Shown in pieces: positions 44,724 through 53,643 of a DNA stretch of 64,000 nucleotides (position 1 is the stretch's first letter; each line of letters begins with the position of its first letter). The position numbers and the translations under genes were made by a program. The notes below the pieces were generated by a model that ran no database searches, was not told the DNA's origin, and saw nothing but the letters and a program-made list of their open reading frames with translations. This DNA comes from Rurimicrobium sp040387755 (GTDB taxonomy: Bacteria > Bacteroidota > Bacteroidia > Chitinophagales > Chitinophagaceae), in the NCBI GenBank assembly GCA_040387755.1, contig JAZKDB010000001.1:682001-746000 (forward strand), given 5' to 3'.

Positions 44724-44779
44724 AAGGTCAGTATAATTTATGGTTTGAAGCTATTTAATAGTGTTGAATATCCTGCATT

Positions 44780-45118
44780 CTATTTCAAAAAATCCCCGTC
44801 TATAATTAGCAGTTTCACGCCCTTGGCCGAAACCGAGCGATGAGCACTCATTTCGTCCGACACCACATAGCTTTCGCCCGCAGTCAGCCTTACTGCTGTT
44901 CCATCCTTCAGTTCGCTGATAAATTCCCCCTCCAGACAATGCACAATATGTCCTTTCTCACACCAATGGTCGGCCAGATATCCACTGGAATACTCTACCA
45001 TGCGTATTCTTAACCCTTCAAATTGCAGTGTACGCCAATAGGCAGTACCCGTTTCGCCTTTATATTCTACTTTATCAATGCTGTTCCAGTCTATTGTCTG
45101 AAAAGGTATGTTGCTCAT
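44780..45118 (-). CDS. DHCW-motif cupin-fold protein
   Basis: The 112-aa single-domain cupin begins 'IPFQTIDWNSIDKVEYKGETG' (in parts) and carries 'YLADHWCEKGHIVHCLEGEF', which matches a small family named for its conserved His/Trp/Cys motif. The rest follows the cupin beta barrel ('AVRLTAGESYVVSDEMSAHR'). The likely role is metal-dependent binding or isomerisation of a small molecule. AACCTTTG 8 bases before the ATG is one base off the -7 consensus. Confidence 0.85.
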   Translation of the reverse strand: MSNIPFQTIDWNSIDKVEYKGETGTAYWRTLQFEGLRIRMVEYSSGYLADHWCEKGHIVHCLEGEFISELKDGTAVRLTAGESYVVSDEMSAHRSVSAKGVKLLIIDGDFLK

Positions 45119-45135
45119 TTTAAATACAAAGGTTT

Positions 45136-45729
45136 TTATTGCGGCAGATTAATAATAGCTTCTGAAAAATCAATATTGGAGTACTTATATCCGGTTGAAC
45201 GGTCCATTTTTTCTTTGTCGTTGGTGAAAAACACCTGTTCCGTATCAAAATGCCAGGTACCCATATAATTCAAAGAATTTTCAGTTATAGTGAACGTATA
45301 ATATTGCAGGTATTCTGTGTCGGTCTCTCTGGGCTTTAATCCTCGCTCCGCACTGTCATTTACTTTTGTTTTCTTGTAGATTGTTTCGGTATGTACTTCC
45401 CCGCCATACACCATGCTTTTTGTCCACCAATAGTTGAGAATGGCATAGTGACCCGCCTGGATAAAAAAGTAGAAATTATTTTTTCTGGCCGACTTAAAGA
45501 TAGGTTTTACCCTAAAGGTAATAATCTCTTTGGTTTCAGTATTAAGCAGTCTTATATCCTGCGGAAATCCACCACTGCTGAAACCCAGTCTTTGGATAAA
45601 CTTTCCATACATGATAGAATATCCTTTTCTTGAGCTTTCTCCCAGGCTTACCTCGCGTAAGCCCTTATAATGTTGTGATTTTGTTACTAAGCTTAAAAAA
45701 ATCAAAAAGACTGTCAGGCTGTATTTCAT
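45136..45729 (-). CDS. Secreted hypothetical protein (197 aa)
   Basis: Starting at 45729 the protein has a signal peptide (MKYSLTVFLIFLSLVTKSQ). The longer ORF from 45822 would overlap the upstream peptidase gene by 44 bases and bury the signal peptide, so it is rejected. The mature part is beta-rich ('RLLNTETKEIITFRVKPIF', 'NYMGTWHFDTEQVFFTN') with no recognised domain. It sits 17 bases upstream of the cupin gene. Confidence 0.7.
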   Translation of the reverse strand: MKYSLTVFLIFLSLVTKSQHYKGLREVSLGESSRKGYSIMYGKFIQRLGFSSGGFPQDIRLLNTETKEIITFRVKPIFKSARKNNFYFFIQAGHYAILNYWWTKSMVYGGEVHTETIYKKTKVNDSAERGLKPRETDTEYLQYYTFTITENSLNYMGTWHFDTEQVFFTNDKEKMDRSTGYKYSNIDFSEAIINLPQ

Positions 45730-45778
45730 TGACTTGAGATTTATATTTATTCTAAAATTTATTATCGGGTGACCAATC

Positions 45779-46720
45779 TTACTGCTGCACATGCCTAATC
45801 GTCTCGCCATCCCAATGACCATCTTTACTTATACCACCTGTAGGGATTCCTTGGGCAACAAATTTACCATTACTGGTATAGTTATGAAAATATAAGGGTA
45901 TACCCTCAGAAAGAAAATCGTCTGTAGAACTCTGTAAATGGATATGAATATGCGGCTCCGAAGTATTTCCCGAGTTGCCCACCAATGCCAGTGTTTGCCC
46001 CTGTTGCAGGATATCGCCCACTTTAACCATTACAGATTTGGGTTTCAGATGGCAAATCACCAAATACTCTTTTTGTGCTACTTCAATAATCACATGATTA
46101 CCTTCCGGATTGTTGATGCCACCACCGCCCAAGACACCGATTTTCATATCAGGAAAGCTATCCACCACCTTCACCACCTTACCCGCTGCCGGCGAAAGGA
46201 CAGCCAATCCATAAGCATAATAATCTTCAAGTTTGTTGCCATTACCAGAGTGCGATGAGCCATCCTTCACCACCATCATATCATAAGCCCAGCACTGATT
46301 AGGATAAGTTACATGATAATTTAAATCTTCGCTGCCACCGCCCCAGGCCACAGTTAATGCAGTGTCTAATGGCAGCCTGAAAGCGACTTTGCTCTTATAA
46401 TGGTCGAAAGAAGAAGGATATTTAGAATAGATGCTTCCTGAAAAACAAAGCAACAACAACAATGCAAAACCGGCCAACCGTCGAATACTAAAGAATGGTC
46501 GCCTGATGATAGAACGAATAATTCCGATAATCAAAAACACAACCGAGAAAAAAGTAATAATCGCCGGGGCAAGGTAGTAGGCTATGATGCCCAGATTGCC
46601 CGGCCTTGAATGAATGTACAGGTAAAAAGCTATGGTAAGAACTATTAATACCGGAATGCTGTACAGCCACCAATCGGTTTTTCTTGCTTTCTTGACGATA
46701 TCAATATTTTGCTCGTTCAT
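45779..46720 (-). CDS. Membrane-anchored M23 (LytM-like) metallopeptidase
   Basis: Three transmembrane segments occupy the first 105 residues ('WWLYSIPVLIVLTIAFYLYI', 'YYLAPAIITFFSVVFLIIG', 'LAGFALLLLLCFSGSIY'). The peptidase domain follows with 'NQCWAYDMMVVKDG', 'VLSPAAGKVVKVVDSFPD', 'LVICHLKPKSVMVKVGDIL' and the zinc motif 'GNTSEPHIHIHL'. The HLKP and HxH elements are intact; the first ligand motif (usually HxGxD) is the variant seen in membrane-bound relatives. It may cut peptidoglycan cross-links or other peptides in the periplasm. Confidence 0.85.
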   Translation of the reverse strand: MNEQNIDIVKKARKTDWWLYSIPVLIVLTIAFYLYIHSRPGNLGIIAYYLAPAIITFFSVVFLIIGIIRSIIRRPFFSIRRLAGFALLLLLCFSGSIYSKYPSSFDHYKSKVAFRLPLDTALTVAWGGGSEDLNYHVTYPNQCWAYDMMVVKDGSSHSGNGNKLEDYYAYGLAVLSPAAGKVVKVVDSFPDMKIGVLGGGGINNPEGNHVIIEVAQKEYLVICHLKPKSVMVKVGDILQQGQTLALVGNSGNTSEPHIHIHLQSSTDDFLSEGIPLYFHNYTSNGKFVAQGIPTGGISKDGHWDGETIRHVQQ

Positions 46721-46859
46721 GATTGTTTGGTTTAAAAGAAAACGGAGATAGAGACTTTTTCAGTTTCGCGAAGATGTGGATTTTGAAGCAGAAAATCCTG
46801 CCTGAGGGGTAATTTTCGATGAAGCAATAACTTCATTGAATCATGAAACCATTTTTATC

Positions 46860-46987
46860 ACCACACTAAGGGGTAAAATAAAATCCCAACGCTTAAAACC
46901 TGCTCCCCTTTTAAAGTATCTGTCCACAGGACTGAGGGGTAGAGAATAAAAGGAATGTGAACACCCCTTCACCCTTCGGGGAATCAT
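46860..46987. repeat. Dispersed palindromic repeat, copy A
   Basis: This intergenic block contains 'tcccaacgcttaaaacctg', 'ctcccctttta', 'tgtccacaggactgagggg' and 'acaccccttcacccttcggg', elements that recur at 50.9-51.2 and 53.1-53.3 kb. It has no coding potential that I trust and is partly degenerate, lacking the AGGGGAG half of the main hairpin. Confidence 0.7.
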
Positions 46988-47007
46988 AAGTGAGTAGTGG
47001 GTTAAAT

Positions 47008-48033
47008 CTAAAACTTAGGGCATTTAAAATTTTCAGTATAGTTATGACTGGGGAAAATGCCTTTGCAATACATTGAAACCTCGTAGCCCCCTAAAAAATT
47101 ATTGGCTACTCTGGTAGACGAGGTAGTAACGTCGTATGACATTGTAATAGAGTAAATAGAAAAATCAACTTTCAGCGTAGGAACGAAAGCGTCCTGATAT
47201 CTATAAAAAATACCGGCATAGAATACCAGAGGATTTTTTAAGTTTGAATTTTCTTTCTTCCAGCCAAATAAAGCTCCGGCAATCGTCTCTTTATAAGGTT
47301 TTTGGTTGGTTTGGTTCAAATGAAAAGCAATAGAGTTTTTTTCGTTGAGTGTCATATTTAAGCCCAGGCTCACAACATATTTAGGCAACAGGTTAACAAT
47401 CTGACCCTGGCCTCTAAAACTATGGCTTGGTTTTGTGGCATGATATGCAGCCAATCCAAGATAATAGTTATGTTTATTTTCAGCACCTAATGAACCATTA
47501 AGACTCAGACCAAGGCCAACATCAAAATTTTGTACACGTTTAAAATTTAATGTCTCGTAAGAAGGATTGCCGGGACTATAACCCTGGTTGATGTATTGTG
47601 ACGCAAAACTCATTTTACTTAGATCAAACGACCTTTGAATATACCCAAAAGCCAAACCAAGGGATAAATATGTTCCATGTTTCTCTTCTATAAATTTATT
47701 ATAGTTTGCAGCAGCATATAATTGCATCGAAGTGAAATCAATGCTTCCCGATCTGTCGTAGCTGCTGGTAAGCCCAAAACTCAAAAAGTCGGCACCATCT
47801 TCCTTAATTCTTACCTTGCTTTCTGCCGAAGCCAGACCTGTTGTAAAAGGTCGGTTATCAAAGCTGCTCCATTGATTTCGATAATTGACACCCGCTTTAT
47901 AATCACCCTTAAAAATGCCTGTAAGCGCAGGATTCCTCAAAATAGCATTTTCATAAAATTGAGAAAAATGAATATCCTGACCTTTAACTATAGGAGAAAA
48001 GAACAACATAAGTACAATCAAAAAGTACCTCAT
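47008..48033 (-). CDS. PorP/SprF-family T9SS outer-membrane protein
   Basis: A signal peptide (MRYFLIVLMLFFSPIVKGQ) precedes the hallmark 'DIHFSQFYENAILRNPALTGIF' (in parts) and 'AGVNYRNQWSSF', the PorP/SprF N-terminus. The remainder is an outer-membrane barrel ('LSLGLAFGYIQRSF', 'YYLGLAAYHATKPSHSF'). Such proteins anchor or export T9SS cargo with type B (CHU_C) sorting domains, and exactly such a cargo is encoded immediately upstream on the same strand. The ATG at 48033 is chosen over 48099 because it starts the signal peptide. Confidence 0.94.
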   Translation of the reverse strand: MRYFLIVLMLFFSPIVKGQDIHFSQFYENAILRNPALTGIFKGDYKAGVNYRNQWSSFDNRPFTTGLASAESKVRIKEDGADFLSFGLTSSYDRSGSIDFTSMQLYAAANYNKFIEEKHGTYLSLGLAFGYIQRSFDLSKMSFASQYINQGYSPGNPSYETLNFKRVQNFDVGLGLSLNGSLGAENKHNYYLGLAAYHATKPSHSFRGQGQIVNLLPKYVVSLGLNMTLNEKNSIAFHLNQTNQKPYKETIAGALFGWKKENSNLKNPLVFYAGIFYRYQDAFVPTLKVDFSIYSITMSYDVTTSSTRVANNFLGGYEVSMYCKGIFPSHNYTENFKCPKF

Positions 48034-48106
48034 AATATTTTTCTTTAAAAATTGATTCGATGAAACGAAGGTTTTTGAGTTTGTTTTTGGCCTTACCAAA
48101 TCAAGC

Positions 48107-50746
48107 TTATTTTACCACAGATATGTCACCTTTAAGTTTGAGATAATTGCCTTTTTCGCAGATGGCATTGATGTAATACATAAATACATCACCCATTATT
48201 TTCTCTCCCTTATAACTGCCATCCCATCCTGTTTTTGGGTCGTTTAGTGCAAAATCATGTGCCTCGTACACAATCTCCCCCCATCGGTTATAGACATAGA
48301 AGTCTTTTACCAATTTGACGCCATGCCCTATGGGATAAAACGTGTCGTTTAAGCCATCACCATTGGGGGTAAATGTATTAGGAATGAAAATATTGTCTTC
48401 TGTACAATCAAAAACACGAACAGTAAACTCAGCTTTGCTTTGGCAGAACATAGGACCCGTAACAATCAGAGTAAAGGTTTTTGTCTGGGTCATGGTGGCC
48501 AATGGGTTGGGGCAGTCCATACAGCTCAATTCATTTGCCTGAGCCCATTTATAGCTTTCTATATTAGAGCCGCTGGCGTATAGATGAGCGATGCCACCAT
48601 AGTTTACAAAGCTATCTCCGGCGATGGCCACATTGGGTGGTTCCTGTACAAAAACGCCCACATTTACAGTATCAACAAAGCAAGTGCCTTGTTTGACAAT
48701 TACTGTATAAGCTATTGTTTTATCAGGGTTGGCTGTAGGAGAGGCTGCCGTATCACTGCTAAGATGAGTAGCAGGAATCCATTGGTAATGGGTTCCTCCA
48801 CGGGCAAACAATTGAACTTTTTCCCCTTTGCATATACTGTCGTTGGCTGATACACTGACAGGGTTTCTATAGAATACAGAAATCTGTAGTTTGCCGGAAT
48901 CAACACATCCATTCGAATCTGTACCAACAACAGTATACAGCGTATTGTTTTTTGGCCTTACGATTGGTGAATCGCAAATCGAGCAGGAAAGCTCTGCAGC
49001 TGGCGACCAGGTATATTTTAATGCACCACTGGCATACATTCGCAGAGAGCTGCCCTCGCATACCTCAGCATTCCCGTTGGTCTTAATTAAAGGTAATGGA
49101 TGAATCTTTAAATTCAAGTATGCAGTATCCCTGCAGGAATTAGAGTCTGTTCCGATGACCATATATTTTGTACTGACCAAAGCAGATGAAAGAGTAGAAT
49201 CGCAAGTTGCGCAAGATAATGAGGCGGCCGGCGACCATGAATAACTTAAAGAACCTCTTGCCCGCAAGAGCACTTTGGTTCCGGCACAGACAGGCCCTGC
49301 AGAGTCTACTGTTATCTGTAATGGATTATTTACGGTTATCTTAACCAATGTGCTGTCTACACATCCATTCGTATCAGTTCCCCTTACTGTATAGATTGTC
49401 GTAACAGTAGGGTTAAATGCCGGAGTAGCACAGGTATCGCAAAACAAACCTGTTGAAGGTGTCCAGAAATATTTCAGAGCCCCGCTGGCAGTAATGGCAG
49501 CATAATCGCCCAGGCAGATAGTATTATTGTCGGCCTTGATTTTAGGCTGTGGAAGAATTCTTACTATCGCAGTATCTATCACAGAACAACCGGCACTATC
49601 TGTAACTTTCAACAAGTATTCAGCGTATGAAAAAGGGGTTAAAGATGGATGCTCACAGGTATCACAACTCAATCCTGTGCCGGGTGACCATTTGTAAGTA
49701 AGTGGAGATATTCTCCCCGTCACAATAGGATTCAGGCTGATGGTTTTTCCAACACAAGTGGATTTTTCTTTTATTTCCAGTTCTAACAAAGGCGGAATAA
49801 TTATAGACGATGTATCAGGACAGCCATAACCCGCAAAGGGGGTTGAAATTAATTTGTAAGTAATCGGGCGGTTGCTACGTGCCACACTGATGTTTCGACC
49901 CGTATCCATTAGTGTTGTCAGTGATGAATCTTTCCAGATATAGTTTTGAAAGCCAGGAGGAGCGGATAAATGCACTGAATCACATTGAGTGATTTGCTGT
50001 ATCGCAGTAGAGCCACATTTTACATCAAAGTAGCCACAGGAAACATGATAGGATGCATAACAATTCTCTCTGATAAAATCAATGGTAATGGTTTTGCCGG
50101 TATAATCTCCCAAAGGGATTATACCTGTTGCCCAGGGTTTATAAAAGACAGAATAATCCAATGCAGAACGTATAAATCCGGGCAAAGAACCGGCAACATA
50201 TTTGTGTTGACCACAAGGCAATAACTCTTTTGTTGCGGAATCCCTGGTTCTGATCATGAACTTGGGCTGACCTTCAGGGCTATGTCCCGGATCGGTAATC
50301 ACCAAAGCAAAATTATATACCAAAGCAAAATTGGTATCCCAATTGGGGACATGCACATTGTATGATACGATGTCTCCATAAAATCCGTCCGGAGAAGAGC
50401 CTAATTCCCTTCCCAGTCTGAAAGAATAATTACCCCCATCAGGAAACACTACAGGAAATCCTCCATATAGTGAGGTGCCTGAGCCACTGGTGATATTCAT
50501 CCTGAATGTCGTAGCTGTTCTGGGTGATATTCCCATTACTGCCGGAGGGAAGACCTCCAGTGTATCACAGATATAAGCAGTCGAAGTTCCCGTTATAATA
50601 GTCAAAGGCCATACCTGATAATACTTCCAATAACTGAAATTTCCCAACTCCCAGTCTAAGTTGGGGTCGCAGCTGGTTGATTGTGCAGAGGCTGTAGTGA
50701 TGCAGCATAAAAGCAATAAAGAGAGTTTGAATAGGTAACGTTTCAT
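48107..50746 (-). CDS. Giant T9SS type B (CHU_C) cargo with repeated Ig-like domains
   Basis: A signal peptide (MKRYLFKLSLLLLCCITTAS) leads an 879-aa secreted protein. After an N-terminal lectin-like region, at least five near-identical domains of about 80 residues repeat the pattern 'Y.WSP...LSC.TCDSP...P..TT.YTVVGTDSNGCVDS', with paired cysteines. The C-terminus ('IFIPNTFTPNGDGLNDTFYP', 'YNRWGEIVYEA', 'WDGSYKGEKIMGDVFMYYI') is the gliding-motility/CHU_C type B sorting domain. It pairs with the PorP/SprF gene downstream, the usual arrangement for surface adhesins. Confidence 0.93.
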   Translation of the reverse strand: MKRYLFKLSLLLLCCITTASAQSTSCDPNLDWELGNFSYWKYYQVWPLTIITGTSTAYICDTLEVFPPAVMGISPRTATTFRMNITSGSGTSLYGGFPVVFPDGGNYSFRLGRELGSSPDGFYGDIVSYNVHVPNWDTNFALVYNFALVITDPGHSPEGQPKFMIRTRDSATKELLPCGQHKYVAGSLPGFIRSALDYSVFYKPWATGIIPLGDYTGKTITIDFIRENCYASYHVSCGYFDVKCGSTAIQQITQCDSVHLSAPPGFQNYIWKDSSLTTLMDTGRNISVARSNRPITYKLISTPFAGYGCPDTSSIIIPPLLELEIKEKSTCVGKTISLNPIVTGRISPLTYKWSPGTGLSCDTCEHPSLTPFSYAEYLLKVTDSAGCSVIDTAIVRILPQPKIKADNNTICLGDYAAITASGALKYFWTPSTGLFCDTCATPAFNPTVTTIYTVRGTDTNGCVDSTLVKITVNNPLQITVDSAGPVCAGTKVLLRARGSLSYSWSPAASLSCATCDSTLSSALVSTKYMVIGTDSNSCRDTAYLNLKIHPLPLIKTNGNAEVCEGSSLRMYASGALKYTWSPAAELSCSICDSPIVRPKNNTLYTVVGTDSNGCVDSGKLQISVFYRNPVSVSANDSICKGEKVQLFARGGTHYQWIPATHLSSDTAASPTANPDKTIAYTVIVKQGTCFVDTVNVGVFVQEPPNVAIAGDSFVNYGGIAHLYASGSNIESYKWAQANELSCMDCPNPLATMTQTKTFTLIVTGPMFCQSKAEFTVRVFDCTEDNIFIPNTFTPNGDGLNDTFYPIGHGVKLVKDFYVYNRWGEIVYEAHDFALNDPKTGWDGSYKGEKIMGDVFMYYINAICEKGNYLKLKGDISVVK

Positions 50747-50894
50747 GGCTAAACTACTTTGGTGAAGGAAATAGGATAGTGTTTCTATTTCAAATATACT
50801 AAATATTTAAAATCTTGTTAAATATTATTCTTGCTTTTTTGGCTATAGTATAAAATAGATGAAACAGGATATTCAAGCGCTTGATGATATCTAA

Positions 50895-51237
50895 AACTGC
50901 TCCCCTTTTTAGGGGAGCTGTCCATAGGACTGAGGGGTAAAGAAAACGAAACTTTTGTCCGCCACCTAGTCTCCCAAAGGGGCTCGTGGCACATTTAGCT
51001 GCTCCCCTTTTAAAAGATCTGTTCGCAGGACTGAGGGGTAGAGAATAAAATGAAACTGAACACCCCTTCCCCCTTCGGGTACTTCCCCTCGGTAGGGGAA
51101 GAGTGATGTCCGCCACGTTTCTCCCAAAGGGGACTCGTGGCAAATTATAAAGCGACTCTTGCTAGGGGAAGAGTGATGAATAAAACAGCTCCCCCTTTTA
51201 GGGGAGCTGTTCGAAGGACTGAGGAGTAAAATAAAAT
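50895..51237. repeat. Dispersed palindromic repeats, copy cluster B
   Basis: Three or more tandem copies of two modules fill most of the 490-base gap 50747-51237. Module 1 is CTCCCCTTTTTAGGGGAG followed by 'ctgtccataggactgagggg'; module 2 is 'gtccgccac..ctccca' with its partner 'ggggactcgtggca', forming a GCCACG/CGTGGC hairpin. A third element, 'acaccccttcccccttcggg', is shared with copy A. No gene is credible here. Confidence 0.8.
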
Positions 51238-52947
51238 TTATTCCCTGATAATTTTTTGAATACCTATGGAGCTTCCAACTTTAAAGCACTCAATAAAATA
51301 CAGGCCAACAGGATAGGAGGATAGATTGATCGCTGCACTACCATGCAGCTTATCTTGTTGTTCAATTACAGAACCATTCAAATTATACACCCTGATATTT
51401 TGAAAACCGTCAGTGCCTGAGGAGTGAATTTCAAAAATAGAATGACCCGGGTTGGGATAAACAGCAAATACTTCCGCACTTTTTTTATCATTCGAAATAC
51501 CCAGGGCATTACTACCCAGTTTAAGTACAAAAGCATCTATTATGCCTTTTGAGCTCATAGTCTGCGAAGCACTTGGGTCAGGGTCAAAATCTCCCGAACC
51601 GGAGTAATAACCGTTAACATAAAAATCTCCATTGTTTTGAAGGTTAAAAGCTGTAGAGTAGCCATAAAAAGACTGGGCATCAATAAATTTGCCCGATTTG
51701 TCCATTTTTAGGATATAACTGTCCTGCGTGGCTTTGCTCGTTAACGGGTAATATTTTGAGCCTAAGCCAAAATCAACCATACCATTAAACATACCTAAGA
51801 TATAGATATTGTTGTCCTGGTCTGCAGCAGTTTGATTGACCAAGTCTCCGTAAGATGCACCTCCAATTTTTTGAGCCCAGTAAAAATTACCTGTAGAATC
51901 CCATTTGGTAATAAAGCCATCATTATTCCCGCTCGATTTTAAATTATATACTCCCGCATTGGGGTCAAAGTCGCAGGTATTATCAAAATTGCCCGAAATG
52001 TATAAGCTGTTTTCTTTATCAATTGTAATGTCAAAGGCATAGGTTTTATTTTTGCCTCCAAAATTTTTAGCCCACAAAAATGAACCCAAATTATCCAGTT
52101 TGAGTACAAAAGCATCATCATCGCAATCGATACTCTTACCCATAGCCGTTATGTTATACACCTTCGGGCTGGGGTCGAAGTCTGCATAGTCACTGAAGTA
52201 GCCAACACAGTACACATTATTTTTCTTATCCAATCCTAGACCGTTGGCTTTTGTTGTGCTGCTACCAAAGTTTTTTGCCCAGATAAGCTGCCCCGAATTG
52301 TCAAATTTCAGGATAAATGTATTCCCCTGGCTTGCAGAAAGGTTGTTTACAGCAATACTGGATGGGTCTGCATCCAGCGTTGTGGCAAAGCTGCCCAACA
52401 GGTAAATATTTCCTGTCTGGTCAATTTGGATATCAGATATTGTCTCAAAAGAGTTACTGCCAATTTGTTTCACCCAGATAAAATCGCCATCAGTATTTAG
52501 TTTCAATAAAAAAACGTCTTCTTCTCCCAGCGAGCTAAGGTTGTTTACTTTAGTACCCGGGTCGAAATCCATCGTGCCTACCAGGAAACCTGTAATGTAA
52601 CAATTGCCTGCATCGTCCACTCTGATACCTGTTGGCGATTCGCTGTTTGCATTTCCACTGATTTGTTTTGCCCAGACAAGGTTGCCTTTTAGGTCAAATT
52701 TTGAAATGAAAATATCATTAGTGCCCGAAGAATTTAAATATAAGGTAGAGCTTGATGGATCCATGTCACAAAGCCCCTCAAAAGTTCCAATCGTATAAGA
52801 GTTCCCCAACTTGTCCGTAGCAATTGATTTTGCATATATCCTTTGGTCAGTAGTACCCATAGATTTCACCCAATCAATTTTAGGTATTTGTGCATTAATT
52901 GACCCGCAAGCTAAAATCAAGGCAATAGATAAAATTGTATTTTTCAT
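51238..52947 (-). CDS. Beta-propeller (SBBP-like) T9SS type A protein (569 aa)
   Basis: A signal peptide (MKNTILSIALILACGSINAQ) is followed by about eight repeats of some 55 residues with the pattern 'G.F.G..DFDP......LSS.G..D.FI.KFD..GNLVWAKQIG', as in SBBP repeat proteins predicted to fold as a beta-propeller. The last 80 residues are a type A sorting domain ('VFAVYPNPGHSIFEIH', 'IRVYNLNGSVIEQ', 'YPVGLYFIECFKVG'). The acidic 'DFDP' loops could bind calcium. Surface-displayed; function unknown. Confidence 0.9.
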   Translation of the reverse strand: MKNTILSIALILACGSINAQIPKIDWVKSMGTTDQRIYAKSIATDKLGNSYTIGTFEGLCDMDPSSSTLYLNSSGTNDIFISKFDLKGNLVWAKQISGNANSESPTGIRVDDAGNCYITGFLVGTMDFDPGTKVNNLSSLGEEDVFLLKLNTDGDFIWVKQIGSNSFETISDIQIDQTGNIYLLGSFATTLDADPSSIAVNNLSASQGNTFILKFDNSGQLIWAKNFGSSTTKANGLGLDKKNNVYCVGYFSDYADFDPSPKVYNITAMGKSIDCDDDAFVLKLDNLGSFLWAKNFGGKNKTYAFDITIDKENSLYISGNFDNTCDFDPNAGVYNLKSSGNNDGFITKWDSTGNFYWAQKIGGASYGDLVNQTAADQDNNIYILGMFNGMVDFGLGSKYYPLTSKATQDSYILKMDKSGKFIDAQSFYGYSTAFNLQNNGDFYVNGYYSGSGDFDPDPSASQTMSSKGIIDAFVLKLGSNALGISNDKKSAEVFAVYPNPGHSIFEIHSSGTDGFQNIRVYNLNGSVIEQQDKLHGSAAINLSSYPVGLYFIECFKVGSSIGIQKIIRE

Positions 52948-53059
52948 GATGCGATTTTTAAAATAGGGTTATTTACTTATGTTTATAAAGACGATATTTA
53001 AAAAGACGCGGTTTTTCTATTTTGGTTGGGTACAAATGGCCATAAATTTTGCTATCCGG

Positions 53060-53260
53060 TATTAAGATAACTGTCCGCAGGACTGAGTGGCAAAATAATA
53101 TCCCAACGCTTAAACCTGCTCCCCTTTTAGGGGAGCTGTCCGCAGGACTGAGGGGTAAAATGTCCGCCACGCTTCTCCCGAAGGGGACTCGTGGCAAATT
53201 TAGCTGCTGCTCCCACATTTAGGGGCACTGTCCGCAGGACAGGGGTAAAGAAAACGACCG
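53060..53260. repeat. Dispersed palindromic repeat, copy cluster C
   Basis: The block includes 'tcccaacgcttaaacctg' (shared with copy A), CTCCCCTTTTAGGGGAG, 'ctgtccgcaggactgagggg' in two or three versions and the module-2 hairpin 'gccacgcttctcccgaagg' with 'ggggactcgtggca'. It occupies much of the 425-base gap 52948-53373. Confidence 0.8.
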
Positions 53261-53324
53261 TAGCTTTCTACCGCTGCTCAAAGGCTATCGCCCAATAATC
53301 GCCCAATAGGGTGATGTTATTATG

Positions 53325-53362
53325 ATACATATTGTCGGTTGATCAAAACATACAATGTGTAT
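53325..53362. promoter_or_regulatory. Inverted-repeat operator before the XRE gene
   Basis: ATACATATTGT (53325-53335) and ACAATGTGTAT (53352-53362) are complementary at 10 of 11 positions with a 16-base spacer. The centre is about 30 bases before the expected transcription start, over the -33 region, as for autoregulatory C-boxes. Confidence 0.55.
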
Positions 53363-53369
53363 AGGTTTG
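53362..53369 (+). promoter_or_regulatory. -7 box TAGGTTTG of the XRE gene, leaderless arrangement
   Basis: An exact TAnnTTTG match ending 4 bases before the ATG at 53374; the right arm of the inverted repeat touches its first base. Confidence 0.6.
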
Positions 53370-53373
53370 CAAA

Positions 53374-53643
53374 ATGATAAATGAAGCTTTAATCAAAGAA
53401 TTTGGCTTAAGAATTAAGCAGCTTCGTATTGATAAAAATATGAGCCAGGAAAAGCTATCATTTGCCACAGGTTTTCATAGAACTTATATAGGAATGATTG
53501 AAAGAGGAGAAAGAAATATTTCACTCACTAATATGGCCGTGTTTGCCAAAGTTTTTGAAATGACTGTTTCAGAGCTTTTGGATTTTACAACGATAAATCC
53601 AAAGCATACTTACAAAAAATACGAAATTAAAACTGATGATTAA
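53374..53643 (+). CDS. XRE-family helix-turn-helix regulator, controller-like
   Basis: The 89-aa protein is a single HTH_3 domain: 'FGLRIKQLRIDKNMSQEKLS', 'FATGFHRTYIGMIERGERNI' and 'LTNMAVFAKVFEMTVSELLDF'. The 'HRTYIGMIERGERNISL' wording is close to that of restriction-modification controller (C) proteins. An inverted repeat overlaps its promoter and the message should be leaderless, both C-protein traits. It overlaps the nuclease-like gene by one base (TAATG), so it most likely controls that gene. Confidence 0.88.
   Translation: MINEALIKEFGLRIKQLRIDKNMSQEKLSFATGFHRTYIGMIERGERNISLTNMAVFAKVFEMTVSELLDFTTINPKHTYKKYEIKTDD

Noticed and set aside
45730..45822. N-terminal extension of the secreted 197-aa protein
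   Set aside because: It overlaps the M23 peptidase gene and places 31 residues before a clear signal peptide.
50799..51143. Minus-strand 114-aa ORF
   Set aside because: It reads through the dispersed hairpin repeats, and a similar frame appears in the other copy (52973-53218); composition is not protein-like.
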